From the NCBI GenBank assembly GCA_965249645.1, contig CBDFML010000011.1:186001-250000 (forward strand): 64,000 bases of DNA. Direction: 5' to 3'. The notes under the pieces are model-generated. The model was not told the DNA's origin, ran no database searches, and saw nothing but the letters and a program-made list of their open reading frames with translations. Of the stretch, positions 8,451-16,939 are shown in pieces (position 1 is the stretch's first letter; the number at the start of each line of letters is the position of its first letter). Source of the stretch: CAVOEB01 sp965249645. Its GTDB lineage: Bacteria > Pseudomonadota > Alphaproteobacteria > UBA828 > JAPUJA01. A program made the translations under genes and the position numbers.

Positions 8451-9536
8451 TTAATCCAGCGTCACGGGATCGACCGAGGCGACCGCTTCCGGGCATCGCC
8501 AATCGCGGATCAGAGCGGCAAGCCGTTCGACATTCTCGGGTGGCGTTTCCGGTACGAACCCGTGACCGAGGTTGAAGACGAAAGGCCGCTCAGCCAGAAC
8601 GTCGAGAATATGCCGTGCCGCCGTCTCCATTGCTGCGCCGCCCACGACGGCGAGTTGGGGGTCGAGATTGCCCTGAAGCACGATTGTCTCGGGCAACACG
8701 TCGCGCGCCCAATGCAGCGGCACGGTGGTATCGAGGCTGAGCGCCTGGACGCCGGTCTCCAGAGCGACCTGGGCGTACAGGGGCCCCGCACCGCATGGAA
8801 ACGCGATAACGGGGGTCTGGGGCGCCTCTGCGTGCACGGCTGCGACGATTCGTTGCGCCGGCTCGACGCACCAGCGGGAAAACTCGACCGCCGGAAGCAC
8901 GCCCGCCCAACTGTCGAACAGCTGCACCGCCTCAGCGCCGGCCTCGATTTGGCGAATCAGAAACTCCGCCACTGCGTCGCTCAGCACGTCGATCAGGCGT
9001 GAAAAGCCTTCTCGATCGCTGTAGGCCCAATGCTTGGTCCGGGCGAAATCGCGGCTGGGCCCGCCCTCCACCATATAGCTCGCAAGGGTCCAGGGTGCGC
9101 CGGCAAACCCCAACAGGGTCACGTCGTCGGCCAGATCATCGGACAGCCGGCCCAAGGTTTCGTAGACAGGAGCCAGATGGCTATGGAAGGCGTCACGTTC
9201 GAGACGCGGTATTGCAGTCGCCTCGCGCACCGGCTCGAGGACCGGTCCGGTTCCTTCGATGAAACCGACATCGATCCCGAGTGCATCGGGAACCACGAGA
9301 ATATCGGAGAACAAAATTGCGCCGTCGGGTGAAAAACGGCGCACCGGCTGAAGTGTCGCCTCGACGGCAAGATCCGGCGTATAGCAGAATTCGAGAAAGT
9401 TCGGTGTCTTGGCCCGGAGCGCGCGATATTCGGGAAGATAGCGTCCCGCCTGGCGCATGAACCAGAAGGGTACGGTTTCAGAAGTCCGTCCCCTCAGCGT
9501 GGCGAGCAGGGGTTTTTTTGAAACCGACTGAGACAT
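8451..9536 (-). CDS. hemE: Uroporphyrinogen decarboxylase
   Basis: A 361-residue uroporphyrinogen decarboxylase, making coproporphyrinogen III in haem synthesis. The N-terminal signature PFWFMRQAGRYLPEYRALR is complete, and the second signature region GFAGAPWTLASYMVEG is clear, as is FNLGHGFVPETPPENV near the end. First gene of the hemE-hemH-hemJ(-rho) minus-strand group. Its promoter must lie in the 9537-9929 spacer, which is the probable replication origin; in Caulobacter hemE likewise borders the origin. Confidence 0.97.
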   Translation of the reverse strand: MSQSVSKKPLLATLRGRTSETVPFWFMRQAGRYLPEYRALRAKTPNFLEFCYTPDLAVEATLQPVRRFSPDGAILFSDILVVPDALGIDVGFIEGTGPVLEPVREATAIPRLERDAFHSHLAPVYETLGRLSDDLADDVTLLGFAGAPWTLASYMVEGGPSRDFARTKHWAYSDREGFSRLIDVLSDAVAEFLIRQIEAGAEAVQLFDSWAGVLPAVEFSRWCVEPAQRIVAAVHAEAPQTPVIAFPCGAGPLYAQVALETGVQALSLDTTVPLHWARDVLPETIVLQGNLDPQLAVVGGAAMETAARHILDVLAERPFVFNLGHGFVPETPPENVERLAALIRDWRCPEAVASVDPVTLD

Positions 9537-9929
9537 GGAACGGGGGGTCCGGGAATGGGTTACGGGATATCGGTTCTACAATATAAGATTCTATAGCTAG
9601 GTTGTGGTGGATAGTGGATGGCTGTGAATCGTGGGGATAAGAACTCGTACACGATCGATCCTCAAGCACCGGGGGCGGCAGAGCAACAGCGGCTAAACTG
9701 TGTGGACGATCTTCGTCGGGGCTGACGTTCCCGGTGTTGCGGCGCGCCACCAAGAACGGGGATATCCCATCTCGCGGCCGGCTGTGCTAAGGGTTACCCC
9801 GGCAACGCCGCGCGGCGGGATAAGGTTATCCCGAGGGAACGCTCGGCGGGAGGCAACAGAGGCCAACGGGGGCAATTTTGGCGGCGTGCTCCGAAGCGCC
9901 GGGTTATCCCCGCTATCCGTAAAAATGTC
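9537..9929. other. Probable chromosomal replication origin (oriC) between hemE and ppsR
   Basis: 393 bp between divergent hemE and ppsR, the conserved oriC-flanking pair in Caulobacter (hemE and the RP001 homologue) and Rickettsia. DnaA-box-like motifs: TTATCCCCA on the minus strand at 9632-9640, one mismatch from TTATCCACA. A perfect head-to-head pair, CGGGATAA/TTATCCCG with a 2-bp spacer, lies at 9816-9833. TTATCCCCG is at 9904-9912. An AT-rich tract (TTCTACAATATAAGATTC, about 9574-9591) could be the unwinding element. GANTC methylation sites are at 9587-9591 and 9626-9630. No TTAA-N7-TTAA CtrA site was found. Position and motifs agree, but function is inferred. Confidence 0.72.
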
Positions 9930-10742
9930 ATGAAGAGCTTTCACCTCCATTTGATCTCCGACGCCACTGGCGAGACCATAATCAGTGTGGCGCGCGCAGC
10001 GCTTGCCCAGTTCGAGGAGGTGGATGCGACCGAGCATTTATGGTCCCTGATCCGAAGTCCGGCGCAGGTGGAACGGGTTTTGACCAATATCGAAGCGAAC
10101 CCCGGGGTCGTGATGTTCACCTTCGTCAATGCCGAGCTTCGCAAGACCCTCGAGGACGGCTGCCGGTCGCTTCAAGTGCCCTGCATCCCTGTGCTCGATC
10201 CGGTGATTGGGGCGCTCTCGATGTATCTCGGCGCCGAAAGTCAGGGCCAGCCGGGCCGCCAGCATGTTCTGGACAACGAATACTTCAACCGGATCGATTC
10301 CATGAATTTCGTGCTCAGTCACGACGACGGCCAATTGGCCGGCGACCTGGAAGAGGCGGATATCGTAATTATAGGCGTCTCGCGCACGTCGAAGACGCCG
10401 ACCTGCTTTTACCTCGCGAACCGGGGCCTGAAGGCGGCAAACATTCCCATCGTGCCCGGAGTGCCCATGCCGCGCGAACTCGACCGCCTAACCAGGCCTC
10501 TGATCGTCGGCGTCACCCGCAACCCCGAAAGCCTGGTCCAGATCCGGCGCAACCGGCTCGACATGCTGCACCAGGACGAGGAGACGGATTATGTCGATCT
10601 CGAGCAGGTCCGCGACGAGGTGATGGCGGCGCGCCGGCTGTGCACCGAGCGCGGCTGGCCGGTGATCGACGTCTCGCGCCGGTCGATCGAGGAAACCGCG
10701 GCGGAGATCCTCCAGCTCCATACCGAGCGGCTCGAAGGTTGA
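9930..10742 (+). CDS. ppsR: Bifunctional kinase/pyrophosphorylase regulating PEP synthase or pyruvate-phosphate dikinase (DUF299)
   Basis: A 270-residue regulatory enzyme of the DUF299 family that phosphorylates, using ADP, and dephosphorylates its target (phosphoenolpyruvate synthase or pyruvate phosphate dikinase). The N-terminus MKSFHLHLISDATGETIISV is typical, and the nucleotide-binding loop GVSRTSKT is at 149-156. The length is normal. This is the RP001-type gene that borders oriC in Caulobacter. Its stop overlaps the maf start by one base (TGATG), so it heads ppsR-maf-aroE-coaE. Confidence 0.95.
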   Translation: MKSFHLHLISDATGETIISVARAALAQFEEVDATEHLWSLIRSPAQVERVLTNIEANPGVVMFTFVNAELRKTLEDGCRSLQVPCIPVLDPVIGALSMYLGAESQGQPGRQHVLDNEYFNRIDSMNFVLSHDDGQLAGDLEEADIVIIGVSRTSKTPTCFYLANRGLKAANIPIVPGVPMPRELDRLTRPLIVGVTRNPESLVQIRRNRLDMLHQDEETDYVDLEQVRDEVMAARRLCTERGWPVIDVSRRSIEETAAEILQLHTERLEG

Positions 10743-11371
10743 TGACCGCATCTCCGGAAGCGATGACCGTCGGGGCACCCGCGATCGTGCTCGCGTCCGC
10801 GTCTGCGAGCCGCGCGAAACTGCTGGCAGCGGCGGGGCTGGCGATCGAGCAACGGCCCGCGGCGGTCGACGAGGCGGGCCTGCGCGACACGCTCAGGGCC
10901 GACGGGGCCAGCGCCGAAGAGGCCGCGATGGCGCTGGCCGAACTCAAGGCCGGAGCGATCAGCGAGAACGCACCGGGCGTACTGGTGATCGGCGCCGACC
11001 AGATCCTCGAAGCCGACGGCCGTTGGTTCGAAAAACCGGACAGCCGGGAGCGCGCGCGCGACGAGCTCCGCACCCTCAGTGGCCGGGAGCATCGTCTCGC
11101 CACGGCGGTGTGCGTGCTGCGCGACGGGATGAGGTTGTGGGGCTGCGCACAATCGCCGCGCCTTGAAATGCGCAAGCTGTCGGACGAATTTCTCGACGCC
11201 TATCTCGACCGGGTCGGCGACGCGGCGTTCACGTCGGTCGGGGCCTACCAGCTCGAGGGCGCCGGGGCACAGCTGTTCGAGCGAATCGACGGCGATTTCT
11301 TCACCATCCTCGGATTGCCGCTGCTGCCGCTGCTTGATTTCCTGCGCGCACAGGGCGCGCTCCAGTCATGA
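10742..11371 (+). CDS. maf: Maf-family nucleotide pyrophosphatase
   Basis: A 209-residue Maf-like enzyme hydrolysing non-canonical nucleoside triphosphates. Visible marks are the SAS-x-SR opening (IVLASASASRAKLLAAAGL), a shortened EKA-like element (LAELKAGAI), and VIGADQILEADGRWFEKP with the catalytic aspartate. GDAAFTSVGAYQLEGAGAQL is the C-terminal family block. Start ATG at 10742 overlaps the ppsR stop. The stop overlaps aroE (ATGA). The MTASPEAMTV lead is a few residues longer than usual, and an internal ATG at 10763 is an alternative. Confidence 0.92.
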   Translation: MTASPEAMTVGAPAIVLASASASRAKLLAAAGLAIEQRPAAVDEAGLRDTLRADGASAEEAAMALAELKAGAISENAPGVLVIGADQILEADGRWFEKPDSRERARDELRTLSGREHRLATAVCVLRDGMRLWGCAQSPRLEMRKLSDEFLDAYLDRVGDAAFTSVGAYQLEGAGAQLFERIDGDFFTILGLPLLPLLDFLRAQGALQS

Positions 11372-12222
11372 CGGCGTCGGGAACGACGCGTCTGGCCGGG
11401 GTGATGGGCTGGCCGGTCAGCCATTCGCTCTCGCCGCGTCTGCACGGCTGTTGGCTTGAACGCCATGCTATCGACGGGGCCTATCTGCCCCTGCCGGTGG
11501 CGCCCGAGCATTTCGGTCAGGCGCTCCGCGTTCTGAGCCATCTGGGCTTTGCCGGGGTCAACGTGACGATACCGCACAAGGAGGCTGCGCTGGAGGCGGT
11601 CGATGAGGCAAGTGTGCTGGCAATGCGGGTCGGAGCGGTCAACACGGTGATCCGGCGCGACGACGGCAGCCTCTATGGCGAGAACACCGACGGGTACGGC
11701 TTTCTCGAAAATCTGCGCGCCGCGGCCCCCGCCTGGCGGCCGGACGCCGGCCCGGCGGTGGTGCTGGGCGCAGGCGGTGCCGCACGCGCCGTGGTCGTGT
11801 CGCTGCTCGGTGCCGGCGTGCCTGGCGTGAGGCTGGTCAACCGGACGCTCGAACGAGCCGAAGAGCTGGCCCAAGCAATCGACGGACCGATCAGCGTGAT
11901 CTCGTGGGTCGGTCGCGAAAACGCGCTGGCGGAGGCAGACTTGCTCGTCAACACCACCGCGCTCGGCATGGACGGGCAGGAGCCGCTTGAGCTTTCGCTT
12001 AACGCGTTGCCGGCGCATGCGGTCGTCAACGACTTGGTCTATGCACCACTTGAAACGCCGTTGCTGGCGGCGGCCCGCCGCTCGGGCCGCACCGGCGTCG
12101 ACGGGCTCGGCGTGCTGCTGCACCAGGCTCGACCGGGGTTTGCCGCCTGGTTCGGCGTCGAGCCGGACGTCGACGACGCCTTGCGCGCCTTCGTGCTGGC
12201 CGGGCGGGACGCGGTGCGGTGA
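11368..12222 (+). CDS. aroE: Shikimate dehydrogenase
   Basis: A 284-residue NADP-dependent shikimate dehydrogenase, the fourth step of chorismate synthesis. The catalytic lysine is K71 in GVNVTIPHKEAAL and the partner aspartate is about D108 in YGENTDGYGF. Substrate-binding GWPVSHSLSPRLH lies at the N-terminus, and the NADP site VLGAGGAARAVV follows near 132. Translationally coupled on both sides: ATGA with maf and GTGA with coaE. Confidence 0.96.
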   Translation: MTASGTTRLAGVMGWPVSHSLSPRLHGCWLERHAIDGAYLPLPVAPEHFGQALRVLSHLGFAGVNVTIPHKEAALEAVDEASVLAMRVGAVNTVIRRDDGSLYGENTDGYGFLENLRAAAPAWRPDAGPAVVLGAGGAARAVVVSLLGAGVPGVRLVNRTLERAEELAQAIDGPISVISWVGRENALAEADLLVNTTALGMDGQEPLELSLNALPAHAVVNDLVYAPLETPLLAAARRSGRTGVDGLGVLLHQARPGFAAWFGVEPDVDDALRAFVLAGRDAVR

Positions 12223-12851
12223 TCGTTCTCGGGTTGACCGGGTCGATCGGCATGGGCAAGAGCTTCGCGGCACGGGCTTTCGCACGCGCCGACGCCGCAG
12301 TGTTCGATGCCGATGGTGCGGTGCACCGGCTGACCGGTCCCGGGGGCGCTGCCGTCGGGGCGGTTGAGAAAGCCTTTCCCGGGGTTGCCGACGGCCGCGG
12401 GCGCGACCGCCGGATCGACCGGACGCGCCTGGCCGCGCGCGTATTCGATGCGCCGGCCAAGCTTGAAAAGCTCGAAGCTGTTTTGCATCCGAAGGTGCGT
12501 AACGAAACACAGAACTTCCTCACGGCAGCTGCCTCGCGCGGCGTTCGGCTCGCGGTGCTCGAAGTGCCCCTATTGTTTGAGACCGGCGGCGACGCCCGGT
12601 GCGATGTGAGCGCCGTGGTCTGGGCGCCGGCGCGGGTACAGCGCGCGCGCGTGATGGGCCGGGCAGGCATGACGCTCGCGAAGTTTGCTGCCATCCGGTC
12701 ACGCCAGATGAGCGAACGGGAGAAATTCCGCCGTGCTGATTTCTTCATTCCGACGGGGGACGGCGCATGCGCAACCTTGCGCGAAGTGCGCGCCATCGTC
12801 AGAATCCTCAAAACCCATACCAGCCGATGCTGGCCGGACTGCTGGGAGTAA
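12219..12851 (+). CDS. coaE: Dephospho-CoA kinase
   Basis: A 210-residue P-loop kinase for the last step of coenzyme A synthesis. The GTG start at 12219 overlaps the aroE stop. The Walker A loop GLTGSIGMGKS is at residues 5-15. Family blocks include VFDADGAVHRL, HPKVRNETQNFL and AVLEVPLLFETGGDARCD. The C-terminal region RSRQMSEREKFRRADFFIP is the LID and tail. Last of the strictly overlapping set; dnaQ begins 7 bp later. Confidence 0.95.
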   Translation: MIVLGLTGSIGMGKSFAARAFARADAAVFDADGAVHRLTGPGGAAVGAVEKAFPGVADGRGRDRRIDRTRLAARVFDAPAKLEKLEAVLHPKVRNETQNFLTAAASRGVRLAVLEVPLLFETGGDARCDVSAVVWAPARVQRARVMGRAGMTLAKFAAIRSRQMSEREKFRRADFFIPTGDGACATLREVRAIVRILKTHTSRCWPDCWE

Positions 12852-12858
12852 GACAACA

Positions 12859-13563
12859 ATGCGAGAGGTCGTTCTCGACACGGAAACCACGGGTCTCGAG
12901 CCCGCGGAGGGACACCGGATAGTGGAAATCGGTTGCCTCGAACTCGTCAACCACGTTGCGACGGGTCGCGACTGGCAGGTCTATATCAACCCCGAGCGCG
13001 AGATGCCGGGGGCGGCCTTTGCTGTGCACGGACTGTCGACGGAATTCCTGGGCGAGAAGCCCGTATTTGCCGAAGTGGTTGCCGATTTCCTCGATTTCGT
13101 CGGCGACGACCCGCTGGTGATCCACAATGCGGCGTTCGATCTGGGGTTTCTCAATGCTGAACTTAAAAATCTCGGCTTCGCGCTGATTGATGCGGGGCGC
13201 GCCGTGGACACGGTGCAACTCGCGCGCCGGCGCTTCCCCGGCGCGCAAGCCAGTCTCGACGCGCTGTGTCGCCGCTTCGGCATCGACAACTCGCATCGTA
13301 CCCGCCACGGCGCGTTGCTCGACGCCGAACTGCTGGCCGAGGTCTATCTCGAGCTGGTGGGCGGCCGTCAGCCGGGTCTCGCGCTAAGCGCACTGGCTGC
13401 GAACAATGGGGCGAGCGCGGACGAGCCGGCCACGGCGGAGACGCAGCCGAGGCGCGAGCCCCGGCCCCACGCGCCAAGCGCGGACGAGGCGGCCGCGCAC
13501 GCAGCATTCGTCGCCACGTTGACCGATCCGATCTGGGAACTGGAGGACGAGCCGGGGGACTGA
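12859..13563 (+). CDS. dnaQ: DNA polymerase III epsilon subunit, 3'-5' proofreading exonuclease
   Basis: A 234-residue proofreading exonuclease of the polymerase III core. DEDDh motifs are complete: D7 and E9 in VLDTETTGL, D94 in VIHNAAFDLGFL, and H150 and D155 in RHGALLDAELLAEVYLEL. The C-terminal tail is long, low-complexity and alanine/proline-rich before ending DPIWELEDEPGD, in the place where epsilon tethers to alpha. The ATG at 12859 starts directly at the exonuclease fold. Lying with coaE and aroE near oriC is the conserved alphaproteobacterial arrangement. Confidence 0.96.
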   Translation: MREVVLDTETTGLEPAEGHRIVEIGCLELVNHVATGRDWQVYINPEREMPGAAFAVHGLSTEFLGEKPVFAEVVADFLDFVGDDPLVIHNAAFDLGFLNAELKNLGFALIDAGRAVDTVQLARRRFPGAQASLDALCRRFGIDNSHRTRHGALLDAELLAEVYLELVGGRQPGLALSALAANNGASADEPATAETQPRREPRPHAPSADEAAAHAAFVATLTDPIWELEDEPGD

Positions 13564-13588
13564 GTCTGGCGGGCCGTCGGGCTCGCGG

Positions 13589-14185
13589 CTAGTCCTTGGA
13601 CTTCTTGTCCTTGGCTTTCTCGCCCGTGGCCGGTGCGGCCTCGGCGGGGGCGGCCTCGCCTTCGGTGGCCTTGGCCTTCTGCTGCTCAAGACCCCGCCGG
13701 TAGAGTGCCACGAAATCGATAGGCGCGAGCATTATCGGCGGAAAACCGCCGTCGCGTGCGGCATCGCTGATGATCCGGCGGGCGAAAGGAAATAGCTGGC
13801 GGGGCGCCTCGATCATCAGAACTGGCTGAAGTGCTTGGGCTTCGATGTTGGCGAGGGTCGCGACCCCGGCATAGACCAGGTCGACGATGAACATCGGATC
13901 GTCGCCCGCCTTGGCCTCGACTTTCAAATGCAGCGCTACCTCGTAGGTGTTTTCCTTCAGCGGCTTGGCCTGAACATCGACGGCGAGGCGGATATCGGGG
14001 CGCTTGTCGTTGGGTGCCAAACTCTGCGGTGCCCGCGGGTTCTCGAACGAAAGATCCTTGGTGTACTGGGCTTCCAGCGCCATGGACGGGCGCTTCGCCG
14101 GATCCTGAGCGGCTCCCTCGGGGGCTGCGCCGAGCGCTGTGTCGGCGGCGCCGACGGGCACGTCGAGAGTTTCTTTGTCGGCCAT
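13589..14185 (-). CDS. secB: Protein-export chaperone SecB
   Basis: A 198-residue SecB, the tetrameric chaperone that keeps preproteins unfolded and hands them to SecA. Core blocks are QYTKDLSFENPRAPQSL, TYEVALHLKVEAKAGDDPMF, YAGVATLANIEAQALQPVLM and RQLFPFARRIISDAARDGGF. It is longer than E. coli SecB (155 residues) because of an acidic/alanine N-terminal extension of about 30 residues and a lysine-rich tail. It is convergent with dnaQ (25-bp gap) and downstream of fxsA on the same strand. Confidence 0.95.
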   Translation of the reverse strand: MADKETLDVPVGAADTALGAAPEGAAQDPAKRPSMALEAQYTKDLSFENPRAPQSLAPNDKRPDIRLAVDVQAKPLKENTYEVALHLKVEAKAGDDPMFIVDLVYAGVATLANIEAQALQPVLMIEAPRQLFPFARRIISDAARDGGFPPIMLAPIDFVALYRRGLEQQKAKATEGEAAPAEAAPATGEKAKDKKSKD

Positions 14186-14277
14186 TGGCTGCCTCCTGAG
14201 GTTGGGGTTTCAGCAAGTAGCACGGACCACCGTGCCAGACAAGGTCAGCCAGGCGCCGGGCGGCGTGCGGTATGGGT

Positions 14278-14763
14278 TTATCCGCCGCGCGGCGGTGGCG
14301 GCAGGCGGTCGTCGTCGGACCGGTTCGGCTCGTCCGGCGTGACGTCGGTGAAATCGCCGTCGATCACTCTATCGTCGCGCGCGGCCGCGAAGCCCGAGCC
14401 CCGCGCGGCGGCAATCCGCACCTCGAGCAGGCGCACGGCGCGGCGCAGGACAAGATGGCGCAGCGCCGGGACGAGCAGCACGCAACCCAGCGCGTCGGTG
14501 ATATAGCCCGGTGTCAGCAGGAGCAGCGCGGTAACCAACAGCGCCAGGCCGTCGAGCATCTCGGCGACGGGCATTTCGTGGCGTTCAAGCTGGGCGCGCG
14601 CGCGGCTCAGGGTGGCGAGCCCCTGGTGGCGCAGGATCAATCCGCCAAGCAGCGCGGTCCCGAGGATCGAGCCCAGCGTCGGCCACACGCCGATCAGGCC
14701 ACCGACCTCGATAAATAGCAAAATTTCGCCAGCGAGCAGACCGAGAAACAGGAGGAAGGGCAT
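14278..14763 (-). CDS. fxsA: FxsA family membrane protein
   Basis: A 161-residue inner-membrane protein of the FxsA family, known in E. coli for relieving phage T7 exclusion by F. It begins MPFLLFLGLLAGEILLFIEV. Two or three hydrophobic segments are visible (2-20, about 25-45, and 70-95 with ALLVTALLLLTPGYITDALG, the most conserved block). The charged C-terminal tail ends in a proline/glycine-rich stretch. It lies 92 bp upstream of secB on the same strand and is divergent from the Tim44-domain gene. Confidence 0.9.
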   Translation of the reverse strand: MPFLLFLGLLAGEILLFIEVGGLIGVWPTLGSILGTALLGGLILRHQGLATLSRARAQLERHEMPVAEMLDGLALLVTALLLLTPGYITDALGCVLLVPALRHLVLRRAVRLLEVRIAAARGSGFAAARDDRVIDGDFTDVTPDEPNRSDDDRLPPPPRGG

Positions 14764-14866
14764 GGTGGAGCTTGAGGTTTTTCCAGCGAAGGGCTATTTA
14801 ACAATTGAGACGACGATATTTTTCCGACCCAGGCGGCGCGTCAGCGTGTCGTGAGGTTGTAGAAGC

Positions 14867-15610
14867 ATGTCCGGCGGATTTCAATTCTTCGACATTATCC
14901 TGTTCGCGATGATTGCGATCTTCATCGTGCTGCGCCTGCGCAGCGTACTGGGACGGCGGACCGGGCAGGAGGAGCGCGACGCCAATCGGTTTTCGCGCAC
15001 CAAGCGCTCGGTGAAACGGCCCGGCAACGTCATTAATCTACCCGATCGCAGCGACGATCGCGAACCCGAGGAGGCCGAGGCCGAGCCCCGGAAAGCGAAA
15101 CCGCACCAGGCGGAACCCGAGCCTGCCAAGACAACCAAGTCCACCCGCGGTGGCTCGTCGGTCGATCTCGGCCTCACCCAAATCTCCATCGCCGATCCCG
15201 AGTTCAACCGTCGGGATTTCCTGCAGGGCGCGCAGGCCGCCTTCGAGACGATCGTCGAGGCTTTCGCCCGGGCCGATTCCGCGGCGCTGCGTCCGCTGCT
15301 GGCGGACGATGTTTACGATCAATTCGTCCAGACCATCCGTGAACGCCTGACAGAAAAGCATACCCTGGAGACGACCCTCGTCGGCGTTCGCGGCACCGAT
15401 CTCCTGGAGGCCGTGCTCGAGGGACGCACCGCCAAGATCACGGTCAAATTCGTTACCGAGCAGATCAACGTCACGCACGATGAAAACGGCGATATCGTTG
15501 CCGGCGACGAAACCAAGGTCGCGCCGGTCACCGACATCTGGACATTCTCGCGCAACGCCCGCTCGCGCGACCCCAACTGGCTGCTGGCCGAAACCCGCTC
15601 GCTCACGTGA
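14867..15610 (+). CDS. Tim44-domain protein (TimA-like)
   Basis: A 247-residue Tim44/TimA-family protein. An N-terminal membrane helix (FFDIILFAMIAIFIVLRLRS, about 7-26) is followed by a charged low-complexity linker (30-90) and the Tim44-like domain from about 105. That domain includes FNRRDFLQGAQAAFETIVEA and a C-terminal block ending SRDPNWLLAETRS. In mitochondria Tim44 tethers the import motor; in alphaproteobacteria the homologue is membrane-associated with a poorly known role. The stop overlaps the mltA GTG, so the two are coupled, as in many relatives where secB, fxsA, tim44 and mltA cluster. Confidence 0.9.
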   Translation: MSGGFQFFDIILFAMIAIFIVLRLRSVLGRRTGQEERDANRFSRTKRSVKRPGNVINLPDRSDDREPEEAEAEPRKAKPHQAEPEPAKTTKSTRGGSSVDLGLTQISIADPEFNRRDFLQGAQAAFETIVEAFARADSAALRPLLADDVYDQFVQTIRERLTEKHTLETTLVGVRGTDLLEAVLEGRTAKITVKFVTEQINVTHDENGDIVAGDETKVAPVTDIWTFSRNARSRDPNWLLAETRSLT

Positions 15611-16848
15611 GCGCGCGCGCGCGACGGCTGGTTCGCCGGGGGCTCGGGCTCGCGCTGGGCGGCGTGCTGTTGCTCGCGGGCTGTGTCGAACAGCCCTCCG
15701 CGCCGGGTGTGGTCGCGCTCGAGCGGGTCGAGTTCACCGATCTAGCCGGCTGGACGGAGGACGAGCCCTCGGGCGCGCTCGACGCATTTGCCCGAAGCTG
15801 CGTCGCCATCCTTGCTCGCGACCCTGCGCGCAGCATGGGTGGAGCGGGGTTTGCGGGCACTGCCGGCGACTGGCAGCCGGGCTGCGCCAAGGCGCGCGCC
15901 CTCGCCGCGGCGGGCGGGGTCGACGGGCCGAGCGCTCAGCGATTCTTCGAACACGCGTTTGCACCGTTTCAGATTTTCGAAAACGGCACGCCCGAAGGGT
16001 TGTTCACCGGCTATTACGAGCCGGAGTTGCGGGGCGCGCTCGAGCCCGGCGGGGTCTACCGGGTGCCGCTCTATGCTCGCCCGTCCGACCTGGTCGAGGT
16101 CAATCTGGGCGCGTTTCGCGACGAGTTCGAAGGCGAGCGTATCGCTGGCCGCGTCGAGGGCGAACAGTTCGTGCCCTATGCCGACCGCGCGGCGATCTCC
16201 TTGGGCGCGCTGAGCGGCAACCAGCTTGAGCTGGTCTGGGTCGACGATGCGGTGGGCGCGTTCTTCCTGCATATCCAGGGTTCGGGCCGCATTGCCTTTG
16301 AGGACGACTCGATGCGCCGTATCGGCTACGCCGCGAGCAACGGGCATCTCTACTACGCGATTGGCCGCGCGCTGGTCGAGCGGGGTGCGCTCACCACGGA
16401 CGAGGTTTCGTTGCAGACCATCCGCGCCTGGCTTGGTGCCCATCCCGACGAGGCGACGGCGGTGATGGCGCTCAACCCGTCTTACGTGTTCTTCCGCTGG
16501 CTGCCGGGCGACGGCAGCGAACCGGGACCGCTGGGGGCGGCGAATGTGCCGCTCACGCCGGGCCGTTCGCTCGCGGTGGACCGCCGAATCGTGCCATTGG
16601 GGGCGCCGCTCTGGCTGGTGAGCAGCGCGCCGCTGCCGGGCGGCGGCGAGGCGCCGTTGCGCCGTCTGGTCATTGCCCAGGACACCGGCGGGGCGATCCG
16701 GGGCGCCGTCCGCGGCGACCTCTTTTGGGGCGCGGGCGCAGACGCCGAATGGGTTGCGGGCCATATGCGCGAGACCGGAAGCACCGCCGTGCTGCTGCCG
16801 CGCGCCCTCGCCGCGGTGCTGGGCGATCGGGTGGAGATCGTGCAATGA
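15607..16848 (+). CDS. mltA: Membrane-bound lytic murein transglycosylase A
   Basis: A 413-residue lytic transglycosylase that cleaves peptidoglycan to 1,6-anhydromuropeptides. A lipoprotein signal precedes the lipobox LLAGC with C26 as the lipidated residue, placing the enzyme in the outer membrane facing the periplasm. The MltA domain shows LFTGYYEPELRGAL and FFLHIQGSGRIAF. The C-terminal 3D domain with the catalytic aspartate reads VIAQDTGGAIRGAVRGDLFW, then GAG. The GTG start at 15607 overlaps the tim44-like stop. Confidence 0.95.
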   Translation: MSARARRLVRRGLGLALGGVLLLAGCVEQPSAPGVVALERVEFTDLAGWTEDEPSGALDAFARSCVAILARDPARSMGGAGFAGTAGDWQPGCAKARALAAAGGVDGPSAQRFFEHAFAPFQIFENGTPEGLFTGYYEPELRGALEPGGVYRVPLYARPSDLVEVNLGAFRDEFEGERIAGRVEGEQFVPYADRAAISLGALSGNQLELVWVDDAVGAFFLHIQGSGRIAFEDDSMRRIGYAASNGHLYYAIGRALVERGALTTDEVSLQTIRAWLGAHPDEATAVMALNPSYVFFRWLPGDGSEPGPLGAANVPLTPGRSLAVDRRIVPLGAPLWLVSSAPLPGGGEAPLRRLVIAQDTGGAIRGAVRGDLFWGAGADAEWVAGHMRETGSTAVLLPRALAAVLGDRVEIVQ

Positions 16849-16939
16849 CCGGCCCGGGGACGCGTCCCGGGGCTTGCCCCGGCGGTATTGCCTCGCCATG
16901 CTCCGGGCTTCTAGCCCCGGTTTGTGAAAGGCTCCACCC
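16849..16939 (+). terminator. GC-rich structured spacer between mltA and lutA
   Basis: The 91-bp gap holds nested inverted repeats, including CCGGGG-acgcgt-CCCGGGG and CCGGGGC-tt-GCCCCGG, then another copy of the GGGCTT/CCCCGG theme. It is probably a terminator-like structure after mltA or a leader structure for lutA. No T-run is present, so the function is uncertain. Confidence 0.35.
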
